64,000 bases of DNA from Sporolactobacillus spathodeae (GCF_016908935.1 NZ_JAFBEV010000015.1:1-64000); one strand, 5' to 3'. Shown: positions 1 to 9,354, counted from the stretch's first letter. Notes: generated by a model not told the origin, from the sequence alone. Made by a program: numbers and translations.

Positions 1-545
1 ATCTGCGGGGTCTCACTTGGCTCGCTGTTCCCGCAGGCGTCTCGCACCTGCGCTTTATTTTTACAAAAAAGTCTTATGCCTTACTTTTTAGAAAAACAGG
101 CGATCGCCTTATTTGCATTAAACTGCTCCGGTCGCTCGCTTGCCGCGGGCGATCCGTGAGCCTCCTCAAACAAGCGATAATCTGCGGGGTCTCACTTGGC
201 TCGCTGTTCCCGCAGGCGTCTCGCACCTGCGCTTTATTTTTACAAAAAAGTCTTATGCCTTACTTTTTAGAAAAGCAGGCGATCGCCTTATTTGCATTAA
301 ACTGCTTCGGTCGCTCGCTTGCCGCGGGCGATCCGTGAGCCTCCTCAAACAGGCGATAATCTGCGGGGTCTCACTTGGCTCGCTGTTCCCGCAGGCGTCT
401 CGCACCTGCGCTTTATTTTTACAAAAAAGCCTTATTCCTTATCTTTTTAGAAAAACAGGCGATCGCTTGGTGCTTATTTGCATTAAACTGCTCCGGTCGC
501 TCGCTTGCCGCGGGCGATCCGTGAGCCTCCTCAAACAGGCGATAA
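1..545 (+). repeat. three tandem copies (about 179, 179 and 185 bp) of the dispersed repeat
   Basis: Copies begin at 1, 180 and 359 with ATCTGCGGGG and are nearly identical; the third has a 6-bp insertion near 465, and a fourth starts at 544 but diverges. Each copy holds CTGCGGG paired about 20 nt later with CCCGCAG, then GCAGG/CCTGC, an AT-rich stretch, CGCTCGCTTGCCGCGGGCG and GCCTCCTCAAACAGGC. Open frames cross the array but have no ribosome site and are explained by the repeat. The same landmarks recur at about eleven other loci in this window. The array may continue left of base 1. Confidence 0.9.
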
Positions 546-589
546 TCTGCGCTATCTTTTTATCAAAAAACAATATTAAATGAAACAGA

Positions 590-655
590 GCTTTTTCAAA
601 AAAGCGGTCCGCCTCTTCATCTTGTAAGAGCGAACCGCTGTATCGTTTTTTTTAC
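590..655. terminator. bidirectional terminator downstream of metK
   Basis: AGCGGT at 603 pairs with ACCGCT ending at 639, extended by an imperfect CGCCTCTT/AAGAGCG arm. A T-run follows on both strands (TTTTTTTT at 645-652; A-rich 593-602). It would end metK transcription. Confidence 0.8.
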
Positions 656-698
656 CATGCTGTTAAACGTGTCACTAGCATCTTATAAAACCTTGGGA

Positions 699-1913
699 TT
701 ATTTTACGCTGCCAGCCAATTGCTGCTTCAACAATTCAGCTTTATCGGTTTTCTCCCACGGCAATAGGATATCTGTACGGCCAAAATGTCCGTATGCCGC
801 CGTCTGAAGATAAATTGGCCGGCGTAGATCGAGCATCTTAATAATTCCTGCTGGACGCAAATCGAAATTGCGGCGAATCAGCGCCACAAGCTGCTGCTCG
901 CTTGCTTTTCCGGTTCCAAAAGTATCGACCGAGATCGACACCGGCTGCGCCACGCCAATCGCATACGCAAACTGGACTTCACATTTTTCCGCAAGTCCCG
1001 CCGCGACAATGTTCTTGGCAACATAACGCGCAGCGTATGAGGCGGAACGGTCAACCTTCGTTGCATCTTTTCCAGAAAACGCACCGCCACCATGGCGCGC
1101 ATAGCCGCCATACGTATCGACGATAATTTTGCGTCCTGTTAACCCTGCATCACCTTGTGGTCCACCAATTACAAATCTGCCTGTCGGGTTAATGAAATAT
1201 TTTGTATTTTCATCAAGAAATTTAGTTGGAACAGTCGGCGCAATGACCTTTTCGCGTATATCTTTCTTGATTTGCGCTTCAGTGATTTCCGGATCATGCT
1301 GGGCCGAAACAACAATTGTATCGACACGCGCCGGATGACCCGCTTCATCGTATTCGACAGTCACTTGTGTTTTTCCATCTGGACGCAAATAATTGATTTC
1401 GCCTGTTTTCCGGACATCGGCAAGTCGTTTCGCCAATTGGTGCGCTAAGGAAATCGGCAGCGGCATCAATTCTGGCGTTTCGTTGACAGCGAATCCGAAC
1501 ATTAAACCCTGATCACCGGCACCAATCGCTTCAATTTGATTTTCCGTCATTTTGCCTTCTCTAGCTTCCAACGCCTGGTTCACACCTTGCGCAATATCAG
1601 CAGACTGTTCTTCAATTGATGTCAAAATAGCGCAATTCGACGCATCAAAGCCATATTTAGCATTTGTATAGCCTATCTTCTCAATCGTCTGACGAACTAC
1701 TTTCGGGATATCAACATAAGTAGAGGTTGAGATTTCCCCGGTTACTAGGACCAATCCGGTATTAACCACTGTTTCACAAGCAACCCGCGCATTCGGATCA
1801 CCCTTTAATAATTCATCAAGAATCGCATCTGAAATCTGGTCACAAATTTTGTCTGGATGCCCCTCAGTTACGGATTCTGATGTAAAAAGCCTTCTTGAAT
1901 CATTTCCTGCCAT
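699..1913 (-). CDS. metK: S-adenosylmethionine synthetase (methionine adenosyltransferase)
   Basis: Makes S-adenosylmethionine from methionine and ATP in the cytoplasm (EC 2.5.1.6). The 404-residue product is full length for the family. It has the N-terminal [17 protein letters not shown] signature, the [10 protein letters not shown] hexapeptide region near residue 135 and the glycine-rich GGGAFSGKD loop followed by KVDRSA near 285. The ATG at 1913 agrees with family N-termini. It is the only gene behind a SAM riboswitch and strong promoter (see 2118-2270), so SAM should shut off its own synthesis. The divergent neighbour is pckA, an adjacency also found in Bacillus. Confidence 0.98.
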   Translation of the reverse strand: MAGNDSRRLFTSESVTEGHPDKICDQISDAILDELLKGDPNARVACETVVNTGLVLVTGEISTSTYVDIPKVVRQTIEKIGYTNAKYGFDASNCAILTSIEEQSADIAQGVNQALEAREGKMTENQIEAIGAGDQGLMFGFAVNETPELMPLPISLAHQLAKRLADVRKTGEINYLRPDGKTQVTVEYDEAGHPARVDTIVVSAQHDPEITEAQIKKDIREKVIAPTVPTKFLDENTKYFINPTGRFVIGGPQGDAGLTGRKIIVDTYGGYARHGGGAFSGKDATKVDRSASYAARYVAKNIVAAGLAEKCEVQFAYAIGVAQPVSISVDTFGTGKASEQQLVALIRRNFDLRPAGIIKMLDLRRPIYLQTAAYGHFGRTDILLPWEKTDKAELLKQQLAGSVK

Positions 1914-2063
1914 AAATCTTCACCCTGCCTTTCAAACATTATATGAGGTTGATAAAAAACTGTCCGAAGAGGAAAATACTCTTCCGGCATGCCGAGCAAA
2001 AAATTATTTCGCGTCAGCTATCAATCACACGGTACCCGAACCCGCCGCTTGTTTTCAAGGCAT

Positions 2064-2096
2064 GAAAAAAGCCCCCGCAAAAAAATGGGTAGGCTT
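2064..2096 (-). terminator. SAM-riboswitch expression-platform terminator
   Basis: On the minus strand AAGCCTACCC pairs with GGGGGCTT and runs into TTTTTT. It lies between the S-box aptamer and metK, where the ligand-stabilised terminator is expected. Confidence 0.85.
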
Positions 2097-2117
2097 ACTC
2101 CTTCGCATGTCGCGCGC

Positions 2118-2221
2118 CTCTTATTATCAGGAATAAATTTTCCTGCAGGTTAGCACCGTATCGCTTGCGACCGGTTGCCGGGCTTCATCGGGCCTGTCCC
2201 TCCGCCTACTCGGAATAAGAG
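2118..2221 (-). promoter_or_regulatory. SAM-I (S-box) riboswitch controlling metK
   Basis: Read on the minus strand, the element opens with CTCTTATT and closes with AATAAGAG (helix P1). Between them are the S-box hallmarks GGCGGAGGGAC, GGCCCGATGAAGCCC, GGCAACCGG and GGTGCTAACCTGCAGG, in the canonical order. S-box RNAs bind SAM and cause premature termination. The terminator at 2064-2096 and the promoter at 2242-2270 complete the unit. Confidence 0.96.
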
Positions 2222-2241
2222 CAGCCGTATTATTAATTCAC

Positions 2242-2270
2242 ATGATACAACAGGGATTTATTCCTGTCAA
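2242..2270 (-). promoter_or_regulatory. sigma-A promoter of metK
   Basis: Minus-strand TTGACA (2265-2270), a 17-bp spacer and TATCAT (2242-2247). The predicted start lies a few bases before P1 of the S-box. Confidence 0.85.
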
Positions 2271-2448
2271 TGTAAGACCCGTTGGTACTTCTGCAAAACA
2301 CAAGCAATGTTCACAGAAGTACAGTTTGCGAAAGTTAACAAAAGGAATACATCAGTATATAATAAAGGTATGAAAGCGTTTTCTTTCTTTGGCCAATTTA
2401 CTTTGTGAAATTTTTAACATAATTTCTATCCTTTTGATTGAAAATTTA

Positions 2449-2479
2449 TTGTGTTTCATTAGTTTAATTGTGTTATACT
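2449..2479 (+). promoter_or_regulatory. pckA promoter overlapped by a CcpN-like operator
   Basis: An extended -10 (TGT-TATACT, 2471-2479) sits behind a weak -35 (TTGTGT, 2449-2454, 19-bp spacing). The stretch TGTGTTATACT at 2469-2479 fits the CcpN operator consensus as I recall it (TRTGHYATAYW) at every position. In Bacillus CcpN represses pckA during glycolytic growth. The site is seen; the regulator is inferred. Confidence 0.55.
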
Positions 2480-2525
2480 ATTTTCATTGAATAGACAAAT
2501 TCTATTTTAGAAAGGGATGTTTGTT

Positions 2526-4109
2526 ATGAATGCCACGGTACCGAACACGTCCATCTTGGAACTTTTCAACACAAAGGATACGTTTATTAATCTCTCAGTT
2601 CCAGAATTAATTCAAAAAGCGCTTGAAAAAAATGAAGGCGTTTTAACGGACAAAGGAGCTCTGGCAGTGACAACAGGCAAATACACCGGCCGCTCCCCCA
2701 GAGACAAATTCTTTGTAAAAGACAAATTGACAGCGGATACAATCGACTGGACTCGCAATCAGCCGATAAATGAAACCGTTTTTATGAATCTCTACCAGAA
2801 AATGGTCCGCTATTTGAGCCGGACTGACAGACGTTTTGTTTTCAAAGGATTTGCTGGCGCGGATCCGAAACACAGGCTGGCTATTCAAGTGATCAATGAA
2901 TACGCTTGGCAGAACCTCTTCTGCAACCAGCTATTCATTGTACCGAATGCTTGTGAATTGAAAACGCACCAAGCGGATTTTACGGTACTTTCCGCACCGG
3001 GATTCAAGGCAGATCCGGTAATTGACAGGACACGATCCGAGGCCTTTATCATTATATCCTTCACACATCGAACTGTTTTGATCGGCGGCACAGAATACGG
3101 CGGCGAAATTAAAAAATCAATCTTCACGATCATGAACTTCCTTCTGCCGCAAGAAAATATCATGCCGATGCACTGCTCTGCCAATCAGGATGCAAGTGGC
3201 CGTGTCGCCTTGTTCTTCGGTTTATCCGGCACAGGTAAAACAACGCTCTCAAATGCGCCTGGCCGCGAATTGATCGGCGACGATGAACATGGATGGTCAA
3301 ACGATGGCGTCTTCAATGTCGAAGGTGGCTGCTATGCGAAAACGATTCGTCTTTCTAAAGAAAAAGAACCGCAAATCTACAACAGTATTCAGTTTGGTAC
3401 AATACTTGAGAACGTTATTGTTCACTATGATGATCGTAAGCCTGACTTTGATAATGGCGCGCTGACAGAAAATACGCGAGCCGCCTATTCGCTTGATAAT
3501 GTGCCAAACGCGATTATTCCAAGCATCGGTGGTCAGCCAGATAGTATCATTTTCCTGACCGCGGATGCCTTCGGTGTACTGCCGCCGATCAGTATTCTGA
3601 CACCGGAACAAGCGATGTACCAATTTCTCTCCGGCTACACAAGCAAGCTGGCGGGTACAGAACGTGGTGTGACTGATCCGGAAGCGACATTCTCAACCTG
3701 CTTTGGTTCGCCATTCATGCCTCGTCCAGCCGCCGTATACGCGGAGCTGCTCGGCAGACGGATTAAAAAACACAATGTTCGCGCCTATCTCGTCAACACC
3801 GGCTGGACTGGTGGTCCTTACGGTGTCGGCAAGCGGATGGAACTTGGCTACACACGGCGGATGATTGACGCGGCGTTAAGCGGCGAACTCGCTGAAGCGG
3901 AGACAATAACCGATCCTATTTTTGGCCTGCATATTCCGAAAACGTGCGCAGGCATTCCCGAAAGCGTCCTGCTTCCTTGGGAATCTTGGAACGACAAAGA
4001 ATCTTATTCGAAACAGGCAAAAGATCTGGTCACCCAATTCAGAAGCAATTTCAAAAACTTTCCGGAGGCCTCTGATGAAATTCGGGCTGCCGGACCCATC
4101 TCCTGCTGA
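2526..4109 (+). CDS. pckA: phosphoenolpyruvate carboxykinase (ATP)
   Basis: Converts oxaloacetate and ATP to phosphoenolpyruvate, CO2 and ADP, the first committed step of gluconeogenesis (EC 4.1.1.49). The 527-residue product contains the kinase-1a P-loop [11 protein letters not shown] (about residues 230-240), the metal-binding GDDEHGW segment just after it and the N-terminal [14 protein letters not shown] substrate loop. An ATG at 2517 is in frame but abuts the AAAGGG ribosome site; the ATG at 2526 is about 9 nt from it and gives the usual family length, so I chose it. Divergent from metK and followed by its own terminator. Confidence 0.97.
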   Translation: MNATVPNTSILELFNTKDTFINLSVPELIQKALEKNEGVLTDKGALAVTTGKYTGRSPRDKFFVKDKLTADTIDWTRNQPINETVFMNLYQKMVRYLSRTDRRFVFKGFAGADPKHRLAIQVINEYAWQNLFCNQLFIVPNACELKTHQADFTVLSAPGFKADPVIDRTRSEAFIIISFTHRTVLIGGTEYGGEIKKSIFTIMNFLLPQENIMPMHCSANQDASGRVALFFGLSGTGKTTLSNAPGRELIGDDEHGWSNDGVFNVEGGCYAKTIRLSKEKEPQIYNSIQFGTILENVIVHYDDRKPDFDNGALTENTRAAYSLDNVPNAIIPSIGGQPDSIIFLTADAFGVLPPISILTPEQAMYQFLSGYTSKLAGTERGVTDPEATFSTCFGSPFMPRPAAVYAELLGRRIKKHNVRAYLVNTGWTGGPYGVGKRMELGYTRRMIDAALSGELAEAETITDPIFGLHIPKTCAGIPESVLLPWESWNDKESYSKQAKDLVTQFRSNFKNFPEASDEIRAAGPISC

Positions 4110-4136
4110 AAAATAATGACAAGATAAACATAAAAA

Positions 4137-4171
4137 AGCACCGCGCAACAATCGCGCGGTACTTTTTTTAC
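4137..4171 (+). terminator. rho-independent terminator of pckA
   Basis: ACCGCGC (4140-4146) pairs with GCGCGGT (4154-4160) across a 7-nt loop and is followed by ACTTTTTTT. Confidence 0.9.
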
Positions 4172-4201
4172 GTTGAGAACTTTTGAACGCTTGATAGTTT
4201 T

Positions 4202-4726
4202 TTATGTAGGACCGGGTTGAATTTCTGTACTGTTTCGATAGCGATCAATCCAGAACGCTTCACGCGCGGCATGCATCGAAGCCGTCAGCACCTTGTCCTT
4301 CATAAGAAAGCTGAAACGTCTATCCTTTTCCAGATACTCCGGAAACTTATTGAGAAGAAAAGGGCCATCTGTTTCGAGATAGTCCTCCTTTACTGAAATC
4401 GTATCAATTTCCGCAAAATAGATATTCTTCTCTATGGATTCATTTCGACCGATTACCTGATATTGTCCCAAGCCGTAAAGCGTAGCGACGTGCGCGCCTG
4501 TCTCTTCATAAACCTCTCGGCAGGCTGCCTGCTCTGCAGTTTCTCCTGGTTCAATCTTGCCGCCGGGGAATTCTAAGCCACGCCGTTTGTGCCGAGTGAG
4601 CAGCCACTGCTTGTGAAATCGGCAGATAACCCAGACATGTCTCGGCTGATTTGAAAATGGGCGGCTACCAAGCGCAAGGCGTACTTCATTACCGTAATAA
4701 TCACTGAATGACAAACTTTGATTCAA
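4202..4726 (-). CDS. ytkD: YtkD-type Nudix (d)NTP diphosphatase
   Basis: A 174-residue Nudix hydrolase resembling B. subtilis YtkD, which sanitises oxidised nucleoside triphosphates. The Nudix box [20 protein letters not shown] lies at about residues 52-75, preceded by HVWVICRF and followed by NIYFAEID as in YtkD. The frame extends to a GTG at 4792, but a TATAAT hexamer lies at 4794-4799, which would put the transcript start inside that extension. A TTG at 4726 has AGGTGA 4-5 nt upstream and yields the YtkD-like N-terminus ([11 protein letters not shown]), so I chose TTG. Near metK and pckA, as in other Bacillales. Confidence 0.85.
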   Translation of the reverse strand: MNQSLSFSDYYGNEVRLALGSRPFSNQPRHVWVICRFHKQWLLTRHKRRGLEFPGGKIEPGETAEQAACREVYEETGAHVATLYGLGQYQVIGRNESIEKNIYFAEIDTISVKEDYLETDGPFLLNKFPEYLEKDRRFSFLMKDKVLTASMHAAREAFWIDRYRNSTEIQPGPT

Positions 4727-4853
4727 CCAATCACCTGGCTTTCCTCTTTTTCCCCAACTGACAGCAAATTGAGTCGTGCGTTGATTCCTCACAATTATAC
4801 ATCATGCGCCGATCGTATGGGCGTACATTGTACGGCAGCATGTATACTGTCAA

Positions 4854-5078
4854 TCAACCAATATCCTGTTGGCAGCGTGCTTGATATCGTTTCCATTCAT
4901 GTTCGAGTTCAGAAAGCGTCCACGTACTCAGTTCATGCGGCTCGCTTGTGACTTGATGGGACTGAAGCAAGTGAATTAAATACTTTTTCCGATTCTCGAC
5001 CGCCACGCGCAATAAATTTTTTTGTATCATCTGCTTGGGACAGGCAGCAAACGCTTTCATTTTTTTGCTGTTGCGCAC
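4854..5078 (-). CDS. FbpA-like small basic protein (Fur-regulated basic protein family)
   Basis: A 74-residue protein whose C-terminal part (NLLRVAVENRKKYLIHLL...STWTLSELEHEWKRY) follows the pattern of the Fur-regulated basic protein A family: basic helix, short linker, then LTLSELExE(Y/W). The chosen GTG at 5078 has AAAGGAGG about 8 nt upstream. In B. subtilis, fbp genes belong to the iron-sparing response with FsrA. I found no convincing Fur box upstream, so iron control is not shown here. The first 15 or so residues are not typical of the family. Confidence 0.6.
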   Translation of the reverse strand: MRNSKKMKAFAACPKQMIQKNLLRVAVENRKKYLIHLLQSHQVTSEPHELSTWTLSELEHEWKRYQARCQQDIG

Positions 5079-5220
5079 TGCCCCTTCCTCCTTTCTGGGC
5101 GCCCATGACTTTTTTCATCGATAGCTCTTCTTTTAATATGCACAGTATTTTATTTTCTTAAACAGCAGATACACCATTCCGTGTACCTGAGCGATTCATG
5201 TCATCGCCTATTCGTTTTCA

Positions 5221-5234
5221 TGTAAGCGTTTATA
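5221..5234. promoter_or_regulatory. possible degenerate cre site
   Basis: TGTAAGCGTTTATA matches the CcpA consensus TGWAANCGNTNWCA except for one position near the 3' end. It lies about 140 bp upstream of the fbpA-like gene, with no good promoter next to it. Confidence 0.25.
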
Positions 5235-5360
5235 ATAATACTATACTGCAATTTTATAATAAAAGATTCCTTTTTTCAAAAAAAAAGTGACTTCAGTCAC
5301 AAACTTACGATGCAACGAAGTCAATTCATCTATAAATATATTTATTTTTTCTTTAAATTA

Positions 5361-5641
5361 TAGCTTCGCCCAGTCCTTTTTTTAACAAATGCGCTTCGGC
5401 TGCTCGCTTGCCGCGGGCGATCCGTGAGCCTCCTCGAACAGGCTAGAATCTGCGGTGTCTCACTTGGCTCGCTTTTCCCGCAGGCGTCTCGCGCCTTCGC
5501 TACATTTTTCGCACAAAATCATATGCTTGTTATCTTCTCAGAAAACCAAAAACTCCGCCCGATCCTTATTTATAGCAAATGTGCTTCGGTCGCTCGCTTG
5601 CCGCGGGCGCTGCTTCAGCCATTCGGTTTTTGAAGCACTCG
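5361..5641 (+). repeat. dispersed repeat, one full and one partial copy
   Basis: Starts with GCTTCGCCCAGTCC and a T-run, then GCGCTTCGGCTGCTCGCTTGCCGCGGGCG, CCTCCTCGAACAGGC, CTGCGGTGTCTCACTTGGCTCGC, CCCGCAGGCGTCTCGCGCC. A second GCTTCGGTCGCTCGCTTGCCGCGGGCG begins at 5582. The space between the fbpA-like gene and tagH otherwise holds only a small palindrome (GTGACTTCAGTCAC, near 5287). Confidence 0.85.
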
Positions 5642-5668
5642 AAACTTAATTATTTAACAAAACATTGC

Positions 5669-6463
5669 TTATGCTTCAATCATTCGCTTTTGGCGTACGC
5701 TGTTCTGAAAAGCTTTTTTCTCTTCCTTAGTCATTTTCTTGTACTTCTTAATAAACTTCTCATATTCAGGCATTACGTTTTCCATCGGGCCGTATTGCTC
5801 AACCTGTCCATATTGAATCCAAAGCGCCTTTTCGCAGAATGCCTTCATCTGAGTAATCGAATGGCTAATAAAGAAAATGGTCTTTCCGCGCGCTTTGAAC
5901 TCGTTCATTTTATCCAAGCATTTATCAGCAAATGTCTGATCACCGACAGACAGGGCTTCGTCAATAACAAGTATATCCGGATCAATATGTATTGAAATAG
6001 CGAAGCCGAGCCGCGATTTCATCCCACTCGAATACGATTTTACTGGCTGATCAATAAAATCACCGATATCGGCAAATTCAATAATCTGCGGTGTCATTTC
6101 CTTAATTTGGCGTTTATTAAAACCGAGCATCAAACATTTCAATTCGATATTCTCTCTGCCGCTGAGCTCGCCCTTTAGACCGGACTGTATGGCAATCAAA
6201 GCCGTTTCGCCATGAACTTCAACAGATCCGGAGGTAGGCGGAATAATCCCTGCAATAATATTCGACAGTGTCGATTTGCCGGAACCGTTCACGCCAATAA
6301 TACCAACCACATCGCCTTCATTCGCATCAAAACTAATGTCTTGAAGCGCATAGAACGATTTGCCATGGCTGCGCGGTGAAAGCAGATCGAGCAGTTTTTC
6401 GGAATTCTTGCTGTACATTTTATAGGTCTTCGTCACATGATGGACAATAACTGATTTTGGCAT
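5669..6463 (-). CDS. tagH: teichoic acid export ABC transporter, ATP-binding protein
   Basis: ATPase of the TagGH/TarGH flippase that moves wall teichoic acid across the membrane. The 264 residues hold Walker A GVNGSGKST (about residue 52), the ABC signature YSSGMKSRLGF (about 140) and Walker B ILVIDEALSVGD (about 163). At 264 residues it matches the short S. aureus TarH; B. subtilis TagH carries a long C-terminal extension that is absent here. ATG at 6463 is preceded by AAGGTGGG. It follows tagG by 21 bp on the same strand, so the two are probably one operon. Confidence 0.93.
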   Translation of the reverse strand: MPKSVIVHHVTKTYKMYSKNSEKLLDLLSPRSHGKSFYALQDISFDANEGDVVGIIGVNGSGKSTLSNIIAGIIPPTSGSVEVHGETALIAIQSGLKGELSGRENIELKCLMLGFNKRQIKEMTPQIIEFADIGDFIDQPVKSYSSGMKSRLGFAISIHIDPDILVIDEALSVGDQTFADKCLDKMNEFKARGKTIFFISHSITQMKAFCEKALWIQYGQVEQYGPMENVMPEYEKFIKKYKKMTKEEKKAFQNSVRQKRMIEA

Positions 6464-6484
6464 GTGTTTCCCACCTTATAAGCC

Positions 6485-7312
6485 TTATAAATAATCGACA
6501 AAATGGTCTCTGAATTTCAAGTGAACACTAGATCCGAGAATAAACATTAACAATACTGTTAACCAAAAGTAAATTGTGTACGACAGATGATCGATAGGAT
6601 ACCAGGAGATGCCAAGCATCGTCGATCGATAGCCCTGTACAAGATAATACATCGGATTAAGTAGCAGAATATTATGGACAAAATGCGGCAGATTGGCCAA
6701 CCGCGAAGGCTCCCACAAAAATGGCGTCAAATAAAAAATCATTCGCATGAAGGAAATCAGAATTTGATGCACATCGCGAATAATCGTAGAAAAGGTTGAC
6801 GTGATCAGCGAGATCGAAACAAGAAATGCCAAAGAAGCAAACATAAAATAAGGCAATTGAATGAGATAGAGACTGGCTTTATACGGTGTAAACTGTAAAT
6901 AAATCAAAACAAGCACCGTTAACAACAGATGCTGATAAAATTTTTCAAAGATGACATAGGTTGGAATTGTACTCATTGGAAAATTCATTTTTGCGATAAA
7001 TTTAATGCGCGAATAAACGGACTTTGAGCCCTGAATAACCGCTGGTTGCAAATAGAACCAAATAAAGATCCCGGCTACGAGCCAGTCAAAATAGGGTACC
7101 GTTTCCCCGTTTTCAACAATAACCGCTTTCTTGTTAAGAATTTCTCCAAAAACAAGCCAATAGATGAAAATTTGGATCATTGGGTTGATGACAATCCAAG
7201 CCATTCCAAGATAATTATTATTGTTCTCGCTTTTTAATTCATAGAGCGACAGCCGGCGAATCAAGTAAAGGCTGCTTAATTGTTCTTTGATAACTCTCCA
7301 TGCAGATTTCAT
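6485..7312 (-). CDS. tagG: teichoic acid export ABC transporter, permease protein
   Basis: 275-residue ABC-2-type permease with about six membrane segments. The N-terminal cytoplasmic region (VIKEQLSSLYLIRRLSLYELK) leads into YLGMAWIVINPMIQIFIYW, typical of TagG/TarG. It forms the channel for lipid-linked wall teichoic acid with TagH downstream. ATG at 7312 has GGAAGG about 9 nt upstream. Loss of this pair is usually severe because undecaprenyl phosphate is trapped. Confidence 0.92.
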   Translation of the reverse strand: MKSAWRVIKEQLSSLYLIRRLSLYELKSENNNNYLGMAWIVINPMIQIFIYWLVFGEILNKKAVIVENGETVPYFDWLVAGIFIWFYLQPAVIQGSKSVYSRIKFIAKMNFPMSTIPTYVIFEKFYQHLLLTVLVLIYLQFTPYKASLYLIQLPYFMFASLAFLVSISLITSTFSTIIRDVHQILISFMRMIFYLTPFLWEPSRLANLPHFVHNILLLNPMYYLVQGYRSTMLGISWYPIDHLSYTIYFWLTVLLMFILGSSVHLKFRDHFVDYL

Positions 7313-7481
7313 CGGTTGATCCTTCCAATGTAACAGTTCTTAGTTAATAAAAAAAAAACTCACATCTCTCACTTTAACACAATAGTGCCGGAAAAGAAAA
7401 GTGAATTCAGAGTCCACTCTCTTATTTTCGACAGATGTTCGCCAGTTATGACCACACTACCCAATTCAGTCCGTGATTGAG

Positions 7482-7510
7482 GAATAATCATCCGATCTTC
7501 GGGAAAAATA
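7482..7510 (+). promoter_or_regulatory. possible sigma-G promoter for the germination operon
   Basis: GAATA (7482-7486), 17 bp, then AAAAATA (7504-7510), which fits the sigma-G -10 (CATAMTA) with two mismatches. Placement before a gerA-type operon is appropriate but the match is modest. Confidence 0.3.
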
Positions 7511-7529
7511 ACCAAACGCAATGAATTTG

Positions 7530-7558
7530 AGGTTTGCCTTGCTTCGCAAGCCAAACCT
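7530..7558. other. strong hairpin ahead of the germination operon
   Basis: AGGTTTGCCTTGC and GCAAGCCAAACCT form a 13-bp stem with one mismatch and a TTC loop. No T-run follows on the plus strand, so it is not an ordinary terminator for that direction. It lies between the candidate promoter and the small ORF at 7582. Confidence 0.6.
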
Positions 7559-7581
7559 GCCTAGAAAAGTGGCGTATAGAG

Positions 7582-7791
7582 ATGCTTAGTATCTGTTTGT
7601 TTCTTAGTAATTTTGCAATTATGGGTCTGTTTTTTATATTTGTGATTTTCCGGATCGATACTTTCTCTGCCGCTTTGGCCTATGTACTAATCTTCTTTCC
7701 AAATACGATTCCTTTTGTTGTTATTTATCTCGAGCAAAGCAAAGTAGAAAAGAAAAAGGCACAAATTTCTGAGCACTCAGATGGCAATTAA
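7582..7791 (+). CDS. small two-helix membrane protein, candidate germinant-receptor D subunit
   Basis: A 69-residue protein of two hydrophobic segments (about residues 2-24 and 28-52) and a charged tail (SKVEKKKAQISEHSDGN). It ends 14 bp before the receptor A-subunit gene on the same strand. Small two-transmembrane D subunits are known next to GerA-type receptor operons in Bacillus, where they modulate germination; length, topology and position fit. The frame extends upstream to 7534, but that extension runs through a hairpin arm. No strong ribosome site is visible at 7582, which lowers certainty. Confidence 0.55.
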   Translation: MLSICLFLSNFAIMGLFFIFVIFRIDTFSAALAYVLIFFPNTIPFVVIYLEQSKVEKKKAQISEHSDGN

Positions 7792-7805
7792 GCGAGGCGA
7801 GACAC

Positions 7806-9320
7806 ATGTTTTGGAAAAAAAGGCGACTGAAGAAAACCGATCCGCAAACGCCGGCAAAAAGTATCGTTGATTTATTGAAACAATTAAAAGTTAACCCGGA
7901 TTTTACTCATTTTCACCATAAAGGACCACATTTTTCCTGTTGGGTGTCCTTCATGCAGACACTCGTTGATGTCGATTATGTGCATCGTGATGTTTTTCCT
8001 TATTTATACAGCAACCAGGTGCATTGTTTGTCTGATGTTCAGACGATACTACCGTTCGAGGAAATCATCCGTACGAAAGAATTGTCGGTGATTCAATCGA
8101 AACTCCTTGAAGGATTCATTGTCATTCAAGAATCGGAGAACAAGCCGGATTGCTTAATTATTCCTTCAATAAAAGTTCAAGGCAGGCAAGTCGAGCAGAC
8201 TGAGATTGAGACAAGTATTCTCGGATCGCATGAAGGTTTTGTTGAATCGATCGACACGAATATAAACCTCATCAGGAAACGGCTGCCAATTCCACAATTC
8301 CAGATAAAAGAACTGCGCGTCGGAAAAATATCGCGGACACGCGTCTGTGTGCTGTTTGTCGACGGCATTGCGAATAAGGAAAATTTAAATACTGTTGTCC
8401 AGCGTATTTCTGATCTTGAAGTTGTCAGCTTGATTGACGCGACGATGCTTGCCTTGCATATCGGCGACAATAATCACTCATTATTTCCGCAATTTATTGA
8501 TACGGAACGTCCCGATCGCGTGGCAGGCGCGCTTTATGAAGGAAAAGTAGCGGTGCTCGTCGATGGATCACCCAACGCACTTATTATGCCTTCGACCATC
8601 GTTGAATTTTTCGCTGCTTTTGATGATTATTTTCTCGTTTGGCCAATCGCTACCGCTTACCGTCTCTTGAGGCTATTCGCTGTTGCTTTTTCAATCGTTT
8701 CATCTTCGCTTTATGTCGCTGTGCTAACGTATCATTATCAATTGGTACCTAAAGATTTGATGGGCGCGTTAATTGTTTCGAGGAGTTCAGTGCCCTATGA
8801 TCCGGTGATTGAGGTCCTTCTTCTTGAAATTATGATTGAACTTTTGCGTGAGGCGGGCGCACGCCTTCCGACAAAAGTCGGTCAGACAATGGGTATCGTT
8901 GGCGGTATTGTGATTGGCACCGCTTCTGTTCAAGCAGGAGTTGCCAGCAATATTCTGCTGATCATCATCGCCATGTCGGCGCTTGCCGCCTTCATCACGC
9001 CTAATTACCGAATGGCAACAACCATCCGTTTTATTCGTTTTCCTTTCATCCTCTTCGCGGAAGTTCTCGGCTTACTTGGAATTGCATTGTGCTTCATGTT
9101 ATTTGTCTGCCACCTGATTAAGCTGACTTCTCTTGGTAGACCGTACATCGAACCGATTTATCCGTTGCGCGTGACCGATATGCAAGACGCTTATATCCGC
9201 TTGCCGTTTAATTTTCAAAACCGCCGCCCACAATTTTTGCGAACGGGCGACGCCGACCGTACCAATCCACAGCGTGCCCGAGAAAAAGTAGGCAAACAGT
9301 CGCCGGATATCGATGAATAG
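7806..9320 (+). CDS. GerA-family spore germination protein, A subunit
   Basis: 504-residue A subunit of a germinant receptor in the spore inner membrane. The first ~270 residues form the soluble domain (QSKLLEGFIVI near residue 100; RDVFPYLYSN). Four to five membrane segments follow, with the family-typical VSRSSVPYDPVIEVLLLEIMIELLREAGARLP and VGQTMGIVGGIVIG stretches. ATG at 7806 has AGCGAGGCGAG upstream. B and C subunit genes follow directly, so a full A-B-C receptor is encoded. The ligand cannot be read from sequence, so I do not assign gerA, gerB or gerK. Confidence 0.95.
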   Translation: MFWKKRRLKKTDPQTPAKSIVDLLKQLKVNPDFTHFHHKGPHFSCWVSFMQTLVDVDYVHRDVFPYLYSNQVHCLSDVQTILPFEEIIRTKELSVIQSKLLEGFIVIQESENKPDCLIIPSIKVQGRQVEQTEIETSILGSHEGFVESIDTNINLIRKRLPIPQFQIKELRVGKISRTRVCVLFVDGIANKENLNTVVQRISDLEVVSLIDATMLALHIGDNNHSLFPQFIDTERPDRVAGALYEGKVAVLVDGSPNALIMPSTIVEFFAAFDDYFLVWPIATAYRLLRLFAVAFSIVSSSLYVAVLTYHYQLVPKDLMGALIVSRSSVPYDPVIEVLLLEIMIELLREAGARLPTKVGQTMGIVGGIVIGTASVQAGVASNILLIIIAMSALAAFITPNYRMATTIRFIRFPFILFAEVLGLLGIALCFMLFVCHLIKLTSLGRPYIEPIYPLRVTDMQDAYIRLPFNFQNRRPQFLRTGDADRTNPQRAREKVGKQSPDIDE

Positions 9321-9354
9321 GACAGCGAACAGACGATCATTCAAGGAGACGTAG

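Noticed and set aside
140-583. 147-codon plus-strand frame and a 60-codon companion
   Set aside because: They are translations of the 179-bp tandem repeat; the frame repeats itself (CGVSLGSLFPQASRTC) and has no ribosome site. Similar frames arise at 5424, 5455, 27828 and 48590 from other copies.
4794-4799. Full ytkD start at the GTG at 4792
   Set aside because: A TATAAT abuts it, so that codon is unlikely to be in the transcript; a TTG with a good ribosome site 66 bp downstream fits better.
7369-7554. 61-codon minus-strand frame upstream of tagG
   Set aside because: It crosses the 7530-7558 hairpin, has no ribosome site and opposes the germination operon leader.
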